The position numbers and the translations under genes are program-made. Of a stretch of DNA of 40,553 nucleotides, positions 27,344 to 34,995 are shown piece by piece. The notes below the pieces were generated by a model. That model searched no databases. It was not told where the DNA came from and worked only from the letters and a program-made list of their open reading frames with translations. The DNA is taken from assembly GCF_029379315.1 (NCBI RefSeq), contig NZ_JAQYWQ010000064.1:1-40553 (forward strand), in the 5' to 3' direction. The DNA comes from Nostoc sp. S13 (GTDB taxonomy: Bacteria > Cyanobacteriota > Cyanobacteriia > Cyanobacteriales > Nostocaceae). Positions within the stretch are counted from its first letter, which is position 1. Each line of letters begins with the position of its first letter.

Positions 27344-27873
27344 AATAACATGATCATTGTCTGGCAATCTTAATCTATATATATATAGATTGCCACCATT
27401 TCACATCTATATTTTCTCGATATAAGCTCTAAAAAATTATCTGGCGACGGACTCAATTAGCCTAATCGACCAAACCAATTTTTCCTAATTTGCTACTGAG
27501 CTTCGCTATCAATAGCAAAACTTGGGGAGCATCTCAATGAGTGTAAAAAGCCTTGTAAGCTGTCGCGCATTCAATTTGCACAACTAGGGCGGGCAAGATG
27601 CCCACCCCACAAGAGATTCATTTTTTTGAGGATGGCAAATTAAAAGATTTTTAGCTTAAAACCTTCTACGAGACGCTGCGCGAACGCTCTAATTCAAAAT
27701 TCAAAAAATGGATATAGAGCAATTAAATTTATTTATGGGATTATTAATTTTAAATTTATAATTTTTAATTACCCAAAGCGACTGACTAATTAGGGCGTAC
27801 TCTAACTTAATCCTTGATAAAAAATATTAAACTTTATTCCCCCTAGAAACAGGGGGAATATATTGTATTAAAA
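27344..27873. other. Intergenic region with dispersed repeats
   Basis: Contains the palindromic site at 27362-27395, a dispersed repeat at 27585-27614 (tagggcgggcaagatgccc and following bases) that inverts the copy at 23370, and a gagacgctgcgcgaacgctc fragment near 27671-27690. The remainder is AT-rich and I see no gene. Confidence 0.6.
27362..27395 (-). promoter_or_regulatory. Nested palindrome upstream of the hydrolase-like gene
   Basis: tggcaatct and agattgcca are inverted copies around a perfect 18-bp palindrome (atctatatatatatagat, 27373-27390). It lies about 20 bp upstream of the ATG at 27343. The position suits an operator or a leader hairpin. No binding family is recognised. Confidence 0.45.
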
Positions 27874-28440
27874 CTAATTCGATACTGAATTAGCTGCCTC
27901 CGAAGCCTTTGCGGCTGGTGGAAAGCCACCCATGCGAATCTCAGAAGTGAAGGAAGTGATACTAAGTCCACCAAAACTTTTGAGGAGATTTACCCGCATT
28001 CGCAAATTGGGGCTAGCAAACCACAGGCGCTCCTCAGAATTCATGGTTTCATCCTCTGTAATTAGAGTCAAAGCATCATCACTATCTATTTTATAGCGTC
28101 CGGGAACAGGAGTTTTATCGGCATCAACTATTTCTCGCAGTAACTTGCCTTGGGCGGGATTATCTGCATCAGGTACCGAAACTAACACAGTTGAACCACT
28201 ATGTTTTGCTTGATCCTTTTCCATTGTGCCGTTCCAGGTAATTTTAGTAGCACAGGTGGCAGAACTAAGATTAATATTGTACTGTTGACACAGTTTGATC
28301 ACTTCTGGATGATCTACTGCCAACGTCTCAATGATGATGTCTGATTTGCTATTTTCAGATTGGTTAAAAGCCAAATGTTGACTAGTACGATGAGAAAACC
28401 ATTTACCAGCACTTAACTGAAAAAACTCTTCAATATTCAT
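27874..28440 (-). CDS. CpcS/CpeS-family phycobiliprotein lyase
   Basis: 188 residues. It matches the beta-barrel (lipocalin-like) S-type lyase family, with N-terminus NIEEFFQLSAGKWFSHRTSQ, central CATKITWNGTMEK and LTLITEDE, then ERLWFASPNLRMRVNLLKS and TSFTSEIR. These enzymes attach phycocyanobilin or a related bilin to the conserved cysteine near position 84 of phycobiliprotein subunits and act in the cytoplasm during phycobilisome assembly. The length is typical. The substrate subunit cannot be read directly; the sequence most resembles the broad-specificity CpcS-III/CpeS1 type of Nostoc (from memory). It is 74 bp downstream of a HEAT-repeat gene with a possible phycobilisome role on the same strand, which suggests an operon. 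Confidence 0.85.
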   Translation of the reverse strand: MNIEEFFQLSAGKWFSHRTSQHLAFNQSENSKSDIIIETLAVDHPEVIKLCQQYNINLSSATCATKITWNGTMEKDQAKHSGSTVLVSVPDADNPAQGKLLREIVDADKTPVPGRYKIDSDDALTLITEDETMNSEERLWFASPNLRMRVNLLKSFGGLSITSFTSEIRMGGFPPAAKASEAANSVSN

Positions 28441-28514
28441 GAATGAAATTACCCTGCATCAAAATGCTAAAATTCCCACTTAATTATTATTAAAGGTCGC
28501 AGGAAACTTTAATA

Positions 28515-29195
28515 TTAAGCTTGATTGCCTATTTCCTCAAGCTTCTTCAGACCAATCCTAGCTGCTTCAGCAACGTTGAAATGATTGTCTTTTTCCAAAT
28601 ATTTCAAAGCTGAGACACTCTTAGGAGTAGGAAGATTTCCCAAAGCTTCAGCCAAACGCTGCCTTACTAACCAATCATCGGATTGAGCGAAGCGGAGGAT
28701 TTTATCGACAGATTCAATGTCTTGAATTTCTCCCAGTGCAGAGATTGCAGCTTGTTGCAACACTACTTCTTCGCTATCCAATGCCCGAAGAAGAATTTGA
28801 CGCGCACGGGGGTCTTTAATGTTACCTAGAGAAACAGCTGCACTAAAGCGTACTAGCCAATCAGTATCTTCATAAAATGCCCGTGAAAGCACTTCAAAGG
28901 CTCTGGCATCACCCAAATATCCTAATGCACCGGCGGCATCAGCGCGTATACCATAATCGGGGTCATTTTCGAGAATTCTGACCAAAATTGAATAACATTC
29001 TGGCGTCGGCTTGATTCCAAGGGCAAATATTGCCATCGATCGCAGTTGCAAAGATTCGTCATCTAGTACCTTTTTAATCAAAGGGACTGCATCCTCAGCA
29101 GAAACATGACGCAGATTGGCAAGGGCTACCATGCGATCGCGTAAATTCGGACTTTCTAACTGAGTAGAAATTTCTTGTAAGCTTAGAGCTGCCAT
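28515..29195 (-). CDS. HEAT-repeat protein, PBS-lyase-like/NblB-like
   Basis: 226 residues made almost wholly of about six bihelical HEAT repeats of roughly 31 residues. Examples are LRSMAIFALGIKPTPE, IRADAAGALGYLGDARA, VRFSAAVSLGNIKDPRA, LQQAAISALGEIQDIE and VRQRLAEALGNLPTPK. The family includes the E/F-type bilin lyase subunits and NblB, a phycobilisome degradation factor. With a single short HEAT module and no partner gene, NblB-like or general scaffold is as likely as lyase. Its position directly upstream of the CpcS-type lyase supports a phycobilisome connection. The ATG at 29195 begins MAALSLQEISTQLES. Confidence 0.8.
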   Translation of the reverse strand: MAALSLQEISTQLESPNLRDRMVALANLRHVSAEDAVPLIKKVLDDESLQLRSMAIFALGIKPTPECYSILVRILENDPDYGIRADAAGALGYLGDARAFEVLSRAFYEDTDWLVRFSAAVSLGNIKDPRARQILLRALDSEEVVLQQAAISALGEIQDIESVDKILRFAQSDDWLVRQRLAEALGNLPTPKSVSALKYLEKDNHFNVAEAARIGLKKLEEIGNQA

Positions 29196-29522
29196 TTAGT
29201 TCAAAGCGTTTTCTTTACTTAATCTTAATTTACCCTATCGGTTCATCAGGCTGTCGCCATAGTGAAGTAGGAGTTTGGCGACTTGACAAAATGCCTCGAC
29301 TATGATTTAAAAATAAACAAATGTTACTTCCGGCGAGATTGTGTATTCAACTCAGCAGTCAGATTTTACACTATGCTGGGCGTAACTTGCTTAAGAGCAG
29401 GATTAGGCTAACATGCCTTTAAAGCAATATTAAGAATATATTTGGCAATATTCTGCTATTTTTTAAACCGGACTATTTATAGAAGTCTTGTTCAAACTAT
29501 ATATTTAAACTAAGTTTGAGAA
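29196..29522. other. Intergenic region between the HEAT gene and tRNA-Ser
   Basis: Holds the presumed promoter of the HEAT/lyase genes and a small inverted repeat (gtcgcca 29253-29259, tggcgac 29276-29282). No gene or known RNA was found. Confidence 0.45.
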
Positions 29523-29607
29523 CGGAGAGGGAGGGATTCGAACCCTCGTTAAGTTGCCCTAAACACACTTTCCAGGCGTGCGCCTTCAACCACTCGGCCA
29601 CCTCTCC
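29523..29607 (-). tRNA. tRNA-Ser (anticodon GGA)
   Basis: On the minus strand a class II tRNA folds fully. Acceptor GGAGAGG pairs with CCTCTCC, with discriminator G as usual for serine. The anticodon arm is CACGC-CTGGAAA-GTGTG, with anticodon GGA at 29571-29573. A long variable arm and the T arm GAGGG-TTCGAAT-CCCTC follow. It reads UCC/UCU codons. The 3' CCA is not encoded. Confidence 0.97.
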
Positions 29608-29713
29608 AGGTGCCACAAGTTACGATCATACTATAAAATCGCAGAAAATGCAAAGATAAAGAAAGATATTTTAGATTGAATCTGAAAGTCCCAATCCCAA
29701 AACGCAAATCAAG

Positions 29714-30082
29714 ATGTCCCGTACATACACAATTAGAGTTCGCGATCGCGCCACTGGCAAAACATACACCCTACAAGTTCCAGAAGACCGCTATATCCTG
29801 CACACTGCCGAAAAACAAGGGGTGGAACTGCCCTTTTCCTGCCGCAACGGGGCTTGCACCACTTGTGCTGTAAGGGTGTTGTCGGGAGAAATTTACCAAC
29901 CAGAGGCGATCGGATTGTCGCCAAATTTACGTCGGCAAGGTTATGCCTTGTTGTGTGTGAGTTACCCGCGTTCTGACTTGGAGGTAGAGACACAAGACGA
30001 AGATGAAGTCTACGAACTCCAGTTTGGACGCTATTTTGCTAGAGGGAGAGTTAAAGCGGGTTTACCATTAGATGAGGAATAA
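29714..30082 (+). CDS. [2Fe-2S] ferredoxin with C-terminal extension
   Basis: 122 residues, about 20 to 25 longer than the standard photosynthetic ferredoxin. Plant-type cluster ligands are intact: C43, C48, C51 and C81 in FSCRNGACTTCAVRV and LLCVSYP. The C-terminal extension (about 100-122, YELQFGRYFARGRVKAG) is basic then acidic, as in the FdC2-like ferredoxins of cyanobacteria and plastids. It likely donates electrons in the cytoplasm or stroma-equivalent, with partners different from FdI. The ATG at 29714 lies about 107 bp after the divergent tRNA gene. The next frame's open end overlaps its stop, but the true next start is 77 bp further on. Confidence 0.9.
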   Translation: MSRTYTIRVRDRATGKTYTLQVPEDRYILHTAEKQGVELPFSCRNGACTTCAVRVLSGEIYQPEAIGLSPNLRRQGYALLCVSYPRSDLEVETQDEDEVYELQFGRYFARGRVKAGLPLDEE

Positions 30083-30158
30083 ATATGCAACTATGTTGCT
30101 ATTTCTCAGGATTTTTTGGTATTTCTCTTATAAACAATTCAAAATCACTGAAGTTCTC

Positions 30159-30704
30159 ATGCCTGTGCGTCTTGTTAACTGGGTGCGAAAAATAGCTATT
30201 TTGGCTTGCTTATTGCTCTTAGTGAGTTGTCAAACTAAAAACCAACTGCCAAACAATGAAGCTGAGGTGAAAGTAGCGCGGGTAGTTAGTGGGCAAAGCT
30301 TGGAAGTGTTAGGCATGGCTGAACAACCAAATTTGATTTCCCAAGTGCGGTTAGTTGGTATTGATGCACCAGATTTGCGACAAAGGCCTTGGGGGGAAGC
30401 AGGAAAAGAACAGTTAGAGGATCTAATTGGTGGTGGAGAACAATCGGTAACGCTGGAGTTTGATTTAGAAGCAAAAGACAAAATCGGACGAACTCTAGCT
30501 TATGTGTGGAAAAATAAGGTGTTGTTGAATGAAGAATTGGTGAAACAAGGGAATGCAATGTTTGTTGGGCGATCGCCTAACCACAAATATGACCAGCGTT
30601 TAGAACGTGCCCAACAATGGGCTAGACTAATGCAGCAAGGAATCTGGAACCCAGAAAAACCCATGCGTCTGACTCCCGCGGAGTTTCGCCGCCAAAATCT
30701 TTAA
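30159..30704 (+). CDS. Thermonuclease-family (SNase) lipoprotein
   Basis: 181 residues from the ATG at 30159. It starts with a lipoprotein signal (RKIAILACLLLLVSC) whose LVSC lipobox gives the lipidated cysteine. The SNase fold follows: VARVVSGQSLEV, VRLVGIDAPDLRQRPWGEAG, GRTLAYVW, LLNEELVKQGNA and the C-terminal LERAQQWARLMQQGIW. The Arg of VRLVGIDAPD, the Glu in WGEAGKE and the Arg of IGRTLAYV match the catalytic Arg-Glu-Arg positions. It would hydrolyse nucleic acids on the cell surface or in the periplasm. An upstream in-frame ATG at 30072 overlaps the ferredoxin end and adds a non-signal leader, so it is rejected. Confidence 0.85.
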   Translation: MPVRLVNWVRKIAILACLLLLVSCQTKNQLPNNEAEVKVARVVSGQSLEVLGMAEQPNLISQVRLVGIDAPDLRQRPWGEAGKEQLEDLIGGGEQSVTLEFDLEAKDKIGRTLAYVWKNKVLLNEELVKQGNAMFVGRSPNHKYDQRLERAQQWARLMQQGIWNPEKPMRLTPAEFRRQNL

Positions 30705-30740
30705 TTAGTGCTGAGGGGAAGAGTGGGGAAGATAGAATAA

Positions 30741-30788
30741 CCAATGCCCAATGACAAATGACAAATGACAAATGACAAATGACAAATC
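30741..30788. repeat. Heptamer tandem repeat (atgacaa)n containing a start codon
   Basis: Five copies of atgacaa (30751-30785) after ccaatgccca. The last ATG, at 30779, is the start of the inositol-monophosphatase gene. Confidence 0.85.
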
Positions 30789-31591
30789 TACAAATTTTTC
30801 TAGATGTTGCTACAGAAGCGGCCTTAGCTGCTGGGACGATTTTGCAAGGTTACTTGGGTAAGTTAGAAGACACAATTATTGAAAAAGGACGCCCTGGTGA
30901 TTTAGTCACCGTTGCTGATAAAGCCGCAGAAGAGTTGATTTTAGAAATTTTGCGCCGCCACTTTCCTCAGCATTCTATCCTGGCTGAAGAATCAGGGAAA
31001 TTAGGTAATCAAGAGAATGAATACCTCTGGGCAATAGATCCTCTAGATGGCACAACTAACTATGCTCATCAATACCCATTTTTTGCCGTTTCCATCGGGC
31101 TGTTAATTAATGGCGTTCCGCAAGTTGGTGTAATTTATGACCCATTTCACAACGAGCTATTCCGTGCTGCTGCTGGCTTGGGAGCAACGCGTAACCGTAG
31201 TCCCATCAAGGTTTCGGTAACATCTGAATTGAGTAAAAGCCTATTAGTGACAGGATTTGCCTACGATCGCCGCGAAACCTCTGATAACAACTACGCAGAA
31301 TTTAATCACCTCACCCATCTTACCCAAGGAGTCAGACGTAGCGGTTCTGCATCGTTAGATTTGGCATATGTTGCCTGTGGACGTGTCGATGGTTACTGGG
31401 AACGGGGACTTTCTCCTTGGGATATTGCCGCCGGGATAATTTTGGTACAAGAAGCTGGGGGCAAAGTTACTGCCTATGATGGCAATTCTGTCAAAATTGA
31501 ATCAGGTAGAATTCTCGCTACAAATAGTTATATTCACGACTCTCTCAGTAACGAACTTTCACAAGTTCCGCCACTGTCAGCGTGGGTGTGA
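30779..31591 (+). CDS. Inositol monophosphatase family protein
   Basis: 270 residues, typical length. The metal-site motifs are intact: ILAEESG (about 80-86), the signature WAIDPLDGTTNYAHQYP (about 89-105), and the C-terminal WERGLSPWDIAAGIILVQEAGG. The enzyme is a Li-sensitive-type, Mg-dependent sugar or inositol phosphatase. Cyanobacterial members act on inositol-1-phosphate, histidinol phosphate or sugar bisphosphates, and sequence alone does not decide which. hisZ lies two genes downstream, which makes a histidinol-phosphatase role worth testing. The start codon is the last unit of a heptamer tract, and no Shine-Dalgarno sequence precedes it because the upstream 30 bp are repeat. Confidence 0.88.
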   Translation: MTNLQIFLDVATEAALAAGTILQGYLGKLEDTIIEKGRPGDLVTVADKAAEELILEILRRHFPQHSILAEESGKLGNQENEYLWAIDPLDGTTNYAHQYPFFAVSIGLLINGVPQVGVIYDPFHNELFRAAAGLGATRNRSPIKVSVTSELSKSLLVTGFAYDRRETSDNNYAEFNHLTHLTQGVRRSGSASLDLAYVACGRVDGYWERGLSPWDIAAGIILVQEAGGKVTAYDGNSVKIESGRILATNSYIHDSLSNELSQVPPLSAWV

Positions 31592-31592
31592 G

Positions 31593-31623
<31 letters not shown>

Positions 31624-31639
31624 GAGATGAAGTATTGAT

Positions 31640-31700
31640 CAATGCCCAATGCCCAATGCCCAATGCCCAATGCCCAATGCCCAATGACTAATGACTAATC
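31640..31700. repeat. Heptamer tandem repeat (caatgcc)n then (aatgact)n
   Basis: Six copies of caatgcc switch to aatgact units. The tract is flanked by G-rich ggggagtggggagt units at about 31591-31626. It fills most of the gap between the monophosphatase and J-domain genes. Confidence 0.85.
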
Positions 31701-31760
31701 ACTGATCAACCGAAGTAAACTAGAAAGAATCTTACTGCTCCCTTGGTGCAAGAGCTCTGT

Positions 31761-32726
31761 ATGTCTTTCAAAATAGATCGTGGACTATTTAAATATGATT
31801 TCATAGATCATCACGCAATATTGTGCGTTCCAGTTGATGCGGATGTCAAAGAGATTCGCAAACGTTATCTCAAAATCACCCGCCGTCTGCATCCAGACAG
31901 TAATCTTACTGAAAGTGCGGCTCAAAAACAGCTAGGGAACGAATTGTTATCAAAGCTGGTTAACCCAGCTTACGAAAAACTGTCTGGCGATCGCACTCGC
32001 ACGGAATATATTATAATTTTGTCGCAAATTGGCAAGCGCCTAGTACAAGAGTCTACTTCGGTAACTCTAAACACCGACTTGGCTAAACAGTTAGCTGATG
32101 CACCTAATCTCGATCATTTCTATAAAAGTGCGATCGCTAAACTAGCCCAAACCCAATATGATTCTTTAGAACAAGCGGTGCAAGTCATTGCCCAAGTTAG
32201 TGAGTTGAATTTAGTGTATTTAATGCGGAGTGCGGGCAAATCATCCACAGCGCCGCCGCCACATGCTCAACCCAAAGTTAACTCAGATACGCCTCAGCCA
32301 ACAAATACAGCAAAAAATACACCACTAGCATCAGCACCAGCGCCACCAAAAGAAGACTCGATTGTAGAACAGTATGTTCGTCGCGCTCAATCTTTGATTG
32401 ACAAAAACCAATTTGCTCAAGCCAAAGTAGAGTTGCAAGATGCCCTAAAGCTAGAACCTAAAAATAGTCGCTGTCATAGCTTAATTGCAATGGTGTATTT
32501 GAAGCAAAATCAGCTAAAAATGGCAAAAATCCACTTCGACAATGCTCTAAAATTAGATCCCAATGACGAAACGGCGTTGCAATGGAAACCTAAAATAGAT
32601 AAAGCTTTAGGACAACAACATAGTGATCATAAGGTGACTTCATCCCCCAATAATAAAGATAAGCAACCAGATAAATCTGGTAGTGGCGGTTTGTTCGGTG
32701 GTTTGTTTGGTGGGAAGAAAAAATAA
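31761..32726 (+). CDS. J-domain and TPR co-chaperone-like protein
   Basis: 321 residues from the ATG at 31761, with AAGAG upstream; a TTG at 31743 is less likely. The N-terminal J domain (about 15-75) has the HPD motif at 44-46 in TRRLHPDSN, which stimulates Hsp70 ATPase. A proline/alanine-rich linker (about 170-205) follows, then two or three TPR units (SLIDKNQFAQAKVELQDAL, MVYLKQNQLKMAKIHFDNAL) and a Gly/Lys tail (GGLFGGLFGGKKK). It is not canonical DnaJ because it lacks the zinc-finger and C-terminal domains. Its TAA overlaps the hisZ ATG by one base (TAATG), so the two are probably translationally coupled. Client unknown. Confidence 0.85.
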   Translation: MSFKIDRGLFKYDFIDHHAILCVPVDADVKEIRKRYLKITRRLHPDSNLTESAAQKQLGNELLSKLVNPAYEKLSGDRTRTEYIIILSQIGKRLVQESTSVTLNTDLAKQLADAPNLDHFYKSAIAKLAQTQYDSLEQAVQVIAQVSELNLVYLMRSAGKSSTAPPPHAQPKVNSDTPQPTNTAKNTPLASAPAPPKEDSIVEQYVRRAQSLIDKNQFAQAKVELQDALKLEPKNSRCHSLIAMVYLKQNQLKMAKIHFDNALKLDPNDETALQWKPKIDKALGQQHSDHKVTSSPNNKDKQPDKSGSGGLFGGLFGGKKK

Positions 32727-33940
32727 TGGTGTATCAACCAGCAGCGGGAGCCAGGGATTTATTGCCCTTGGATGTGGAGAAAAAACGCTGGATTGAAGAT
32801 AGGTTACAGCAAGTATTTCGCCGTTGGGGATATCACAGGATTATCACCTCGACTTTAGAGCGCATGGATACCCTGATGGCAGGGGAAGCAATCCAGCGTC
32901 AGATGGTGATTCAACTACAACAAAATGGCGAAGATGATGAATTAGGGCTACGTCCAGAATTAACAGCATCTATTGCTCGTACTGTTGTGACTCGAATGGC
33001 AGGCCTGCGTTATCCGCAACGGTTGTACTACAATGCCAATGTGTTTCGTCGTACTTGGGAAAGCAGGCATAATCGCCAGCAGGAGTTTTATCAAGCTGGG
33101 GTAGAGTTGTTAGGTGCTGGCGGATTGCTGGCGAATGCCGAAGTAGTGCTGTTAGTTGCAGATTGTTTGGCAGCACTGGGTTTGCAGGGATGGCATTTAA
33201 TTTTAGGTGAGGCGGGAATTACCCGATCGCTCTTGAGTGCCTTTCCTGATAATTTACAAGATCAAGTTCGCAGTGCGATCGCTCATCTTGACCGCATTAC
33301 TATAGATAATTTACCCCTAAGTGATAAACTTCGCGATCGCGCCAGAATCATCCTGGATCTGCGTGGCCCAAGTGCAGATGTGTTGCAAAAAGTCAGTAGT
33401 TTGGATTTAGATGAAGAACAACGAGAGGCAGTGAATAACCTCAAATCCTTAGTAGAATTACTAGAATCAGAGAAAAAACTTCCGTTAATCCTTGACCTCA
33501 GCCTCATTCAGACTATAGATTACTACACTGGTATTGTATTTGAAGTTGTCACAGATACCGAATCCCAAGCCAGAGTTTTAGGGCGCGGTGGTCGCTACGA
33601 CCAGCTTTTGGGGCTATATCATCCTCAAGGAGAAAATATCCCCGGAATTGGTTTTGGACTCAATATCGAAGATTTATACCAAGTTCTGTTGTCTACTCAG
33701 CAATTACCACAGGTAACTCCCGCGAGTGACTGGTTGGTTGCACCAGAGACGGCTAATGCTAATGCCGCCGCCTTTGCTTACGCGCAAAAACTGAGAGATT
33801 CTACTGATTTGGTGCGGGTAGAAATTGATTTGGGGGGAAGGGATGCAGACGCTATTCGCCAATATGCACGCGATCGTAGTATAGCCCAAATTGCTTGGAT
33901 CAAAGCTGATGGCTCACCAACCATTGAATCATTGCGTTAA
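32726..33940 (+). CDS. hisZ: ATP phosphoribosyltransferase regulatory subunit
   Basis: 404 residues, a paralogue of class II histidyl-tRNA synthetase without anticodon function. The motif-2 region RPELTASIARTVVTRM, the QEFYQAGVELLGAGG segment and LGRGGRYDQLLGLYH are present. The N-terminus GARDLLPLDVEKKRW is typical of HisZ. HisZ forms a complex with the short HisG and gives it histidine feedback control in the first step of histidine synthesis. hisG is not in the window. Start overlaps the J-domain gene stop by 1 bp. A HisS assignment is less likely because the C-terminal anticodon-binding domain is short and the cyanobacterial HisZ N-terminus matches well. Confidence 0.9.
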   Translation: MVYQPAAGARDLLPLDVEKKRWIEDRLQQVFRRWGYHRIITSTLERMDTLMAGEAIQRQMVIQLQQNGEDDELGLRPELTASIARTVVTRMAGLRYPQRLYYNANVFRRTWESRHNRQQEFYQAGVELLGAGGLLANAEVVLLVADCLAALGLQGWHLILGEAGITRSLLSAFPDNLQDQVRSAIAHLDRITIDNLPLSDKLRDRARIILDLRGPSADVLQKVSSLDLDEEQREAVNNLKSLVELLESEKKLPLILDLSLIQTIDYYTGIVFEVVTDTESQARVLGRGGRYDQLLGLYHPQGENIPGIGFGLNIEDLYQVLLSTQQLPQVTPASDWLVAPETANANAAAFAYAQKLRDSTDLVRVEIDLGGRDADAIRQYARDRSIAQIAWIKADGSPTIESLR

Positions 33941-33957
33941 GTGAGTTGGGGATTGGA

Positions 33958-34202
33958 CAATTCAATTTTGGATTTTGGTGAAGCAGCGCGGTGAGCCAGC
34001 GCGTTGGGCGGGTTTCCCGACTTGAAGCGACTGGCGAACCCGTAAGGGTCTTGGGGGTTTCCCCCATGAGCGACTGCTGAACCCGTTCGCGTAGCGTCTC
34101 CCCTTGGGAGAAGGGATTGACGATAGCGCAGCGTTAGCGAGTCCGCGAGCGTCTTTTGGATTAAATTTCAATCTAAAATCCAAAATCTAAAATCTAAAAT
34201 TT
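33958..34202. repeat. Dispersed repeat, copy B with nested 137-bp insertion
   Basis: Has the same ends and core as copy A (75-208). Between ttttgg and attgacgatagcg it carries about 137 bp (33979-34115) containing gggtttcccgacttgaagcg and gggggtttcccccatgagcg. The inserted unit is itself of the Nostoc dispersed type. No gene is present; a short minus-strand frame here is not credible. Confidence 0.65.
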
Positions 34203-34219
34203 TTACTCCCCACTCCCTT

Positions 34220-34402
34220 TTACCTTTCCTGAGTTTGCTGTTTGATGTGTTCTAAAAACTCTTCAACTGTACCTGTTTTCCCCTGATTGCGAAGACGTAT
34301 CGCCATTGTATGAATAGCATCTTCGTCGTCTCTATGACCCAAGATGTACTCTCTTAGGTCTTTCATAGTCATTTGTTCAAAATTCGGTTTCGGTTGACTC
34401 AT
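34220..34402 (-). CDS. Small protein, DUF6887-like
   Basis: 60 residues, acidic and helical. NFEQMTMKDLREYILGHRDDEDAI resembles the short cyanobacterial DUF6887 family (recognised from memory). It starts within the end of the upstream gene (26-nt overlap), so the pair is probably co-translated. Function unknown. The C-terminal part (TVEEFLEHIKQQ) forms a second helix. Toxin-antitoxin pairs often show this overlap and size, but no direct evidence ties this pair to that role. Confidence 0.7.
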   Translation of the reverse strand: MSQPKPNFEQMTMKDLREYILGHRDDEDAIHTMAIRLRNQGKTGTVEEFLEHIKQQTQER

Positions 34403-34562
34403 AACTCACTTTTCCTTCTGGGCTAATTGATGCTTCTATCCCTTCACCAGCAATAATGATTAAGTTGCCTGTTCTAGTGTCGGTAGTTACTAAATATATA
34501 GGCGTGTACATTTTTGTTAATTGTTGACAAATTCTGTACATCACCGTTTTCTGCTCTGGCAT
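34377..34562 (-). CDS. Small protein, DUF6888-like
   Basis: 61 residues from the ATG at 34562, placed 10 nt after AGGTGA; an ATG three codons earlier at 34571 sits too close to that site. The core CQQLTKMYTPIYLVTTDTRTGNLIIIAGEGIE resembles the DUF6888 family of cyanobacterial small proteins. Its 3' end overlaps the DUF6887-like gene by 26 nt. The sequence suggests a small mixed alpha/beta fold. Function unknown. Confidence 0.7.
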   Translation of the reverse strand: MPEQKTVMYRICQQLTKMYTPIYLVTTDTRTGNLIIIAGEGIEASISPEGKVSYESTETEF

Positions 34563-34995
34563 CGGTTCCATTTCACCTGCTTGAGTGGATAAGTGCCAAA
34601 TGTTAGCTCTTGGGCATCTATTAATAAAGTTTTGTAAATAATTTGAATTACCACAATCTCTAACTCCGATAACCTATCAGCCAAGTTAAGTAAACATAAT
34701 TAATTACACAATGTCATTGCGAGCGAAGCGAAGCAATCCCAGCCCTTGCTATTGCTTCGCTCTGCTCGCAATGACTGTAAATATTTTTATTTATCTACTT
34801 ATCTTTGCTAATTGTTATAACCCGCAGATTGCCAGCACTATGCTACAAGCACAACAACGAATAATGTCTCAAAACTGCTGACTTTTGACTTCTACGACAG
34901 TGCTAGGTAACAGAAACGTGAAAACCGCAATACTTTGTGCGAAATGACTTGTTTGTGAATTTTCACAACTTTCTGTAAACCTTATATGTTACATT
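34563..34995. other. Intergenic region between TIR-GUN4 and the DUF6888-like gene
   Basis: Contains the dispersed hairpin at 34713-34775 and AT-rich sequence. It is downstream of the TIR-GUN4 stop and upstream of the small gene pair, so it should contain the promoter of the pair. No other gene seen. Confidence 0.5.
34713..34775. repeat. Large hairpin repeat gtcattgcgagcg...
   Basis: gtcattgcgagcgaagcg continuing to aagcaat (34713-34737) pairs with its inverted copy (34751-34775) with one mismatch over 25 bp and a 13-nt loop. This sequence type recurs as a dispersed palindrome in many bacterial genomes. It could act as a 3' structure for the TIR-GUN4 mRNA. Confidence 0.75.

Noticed and set aside
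30751..30785. Heptamer tracts considered as CRISPR repeats
   Set aside because: Units are 7 bp, contiguous and without spacers. No CRISPR array or cas gene is present.
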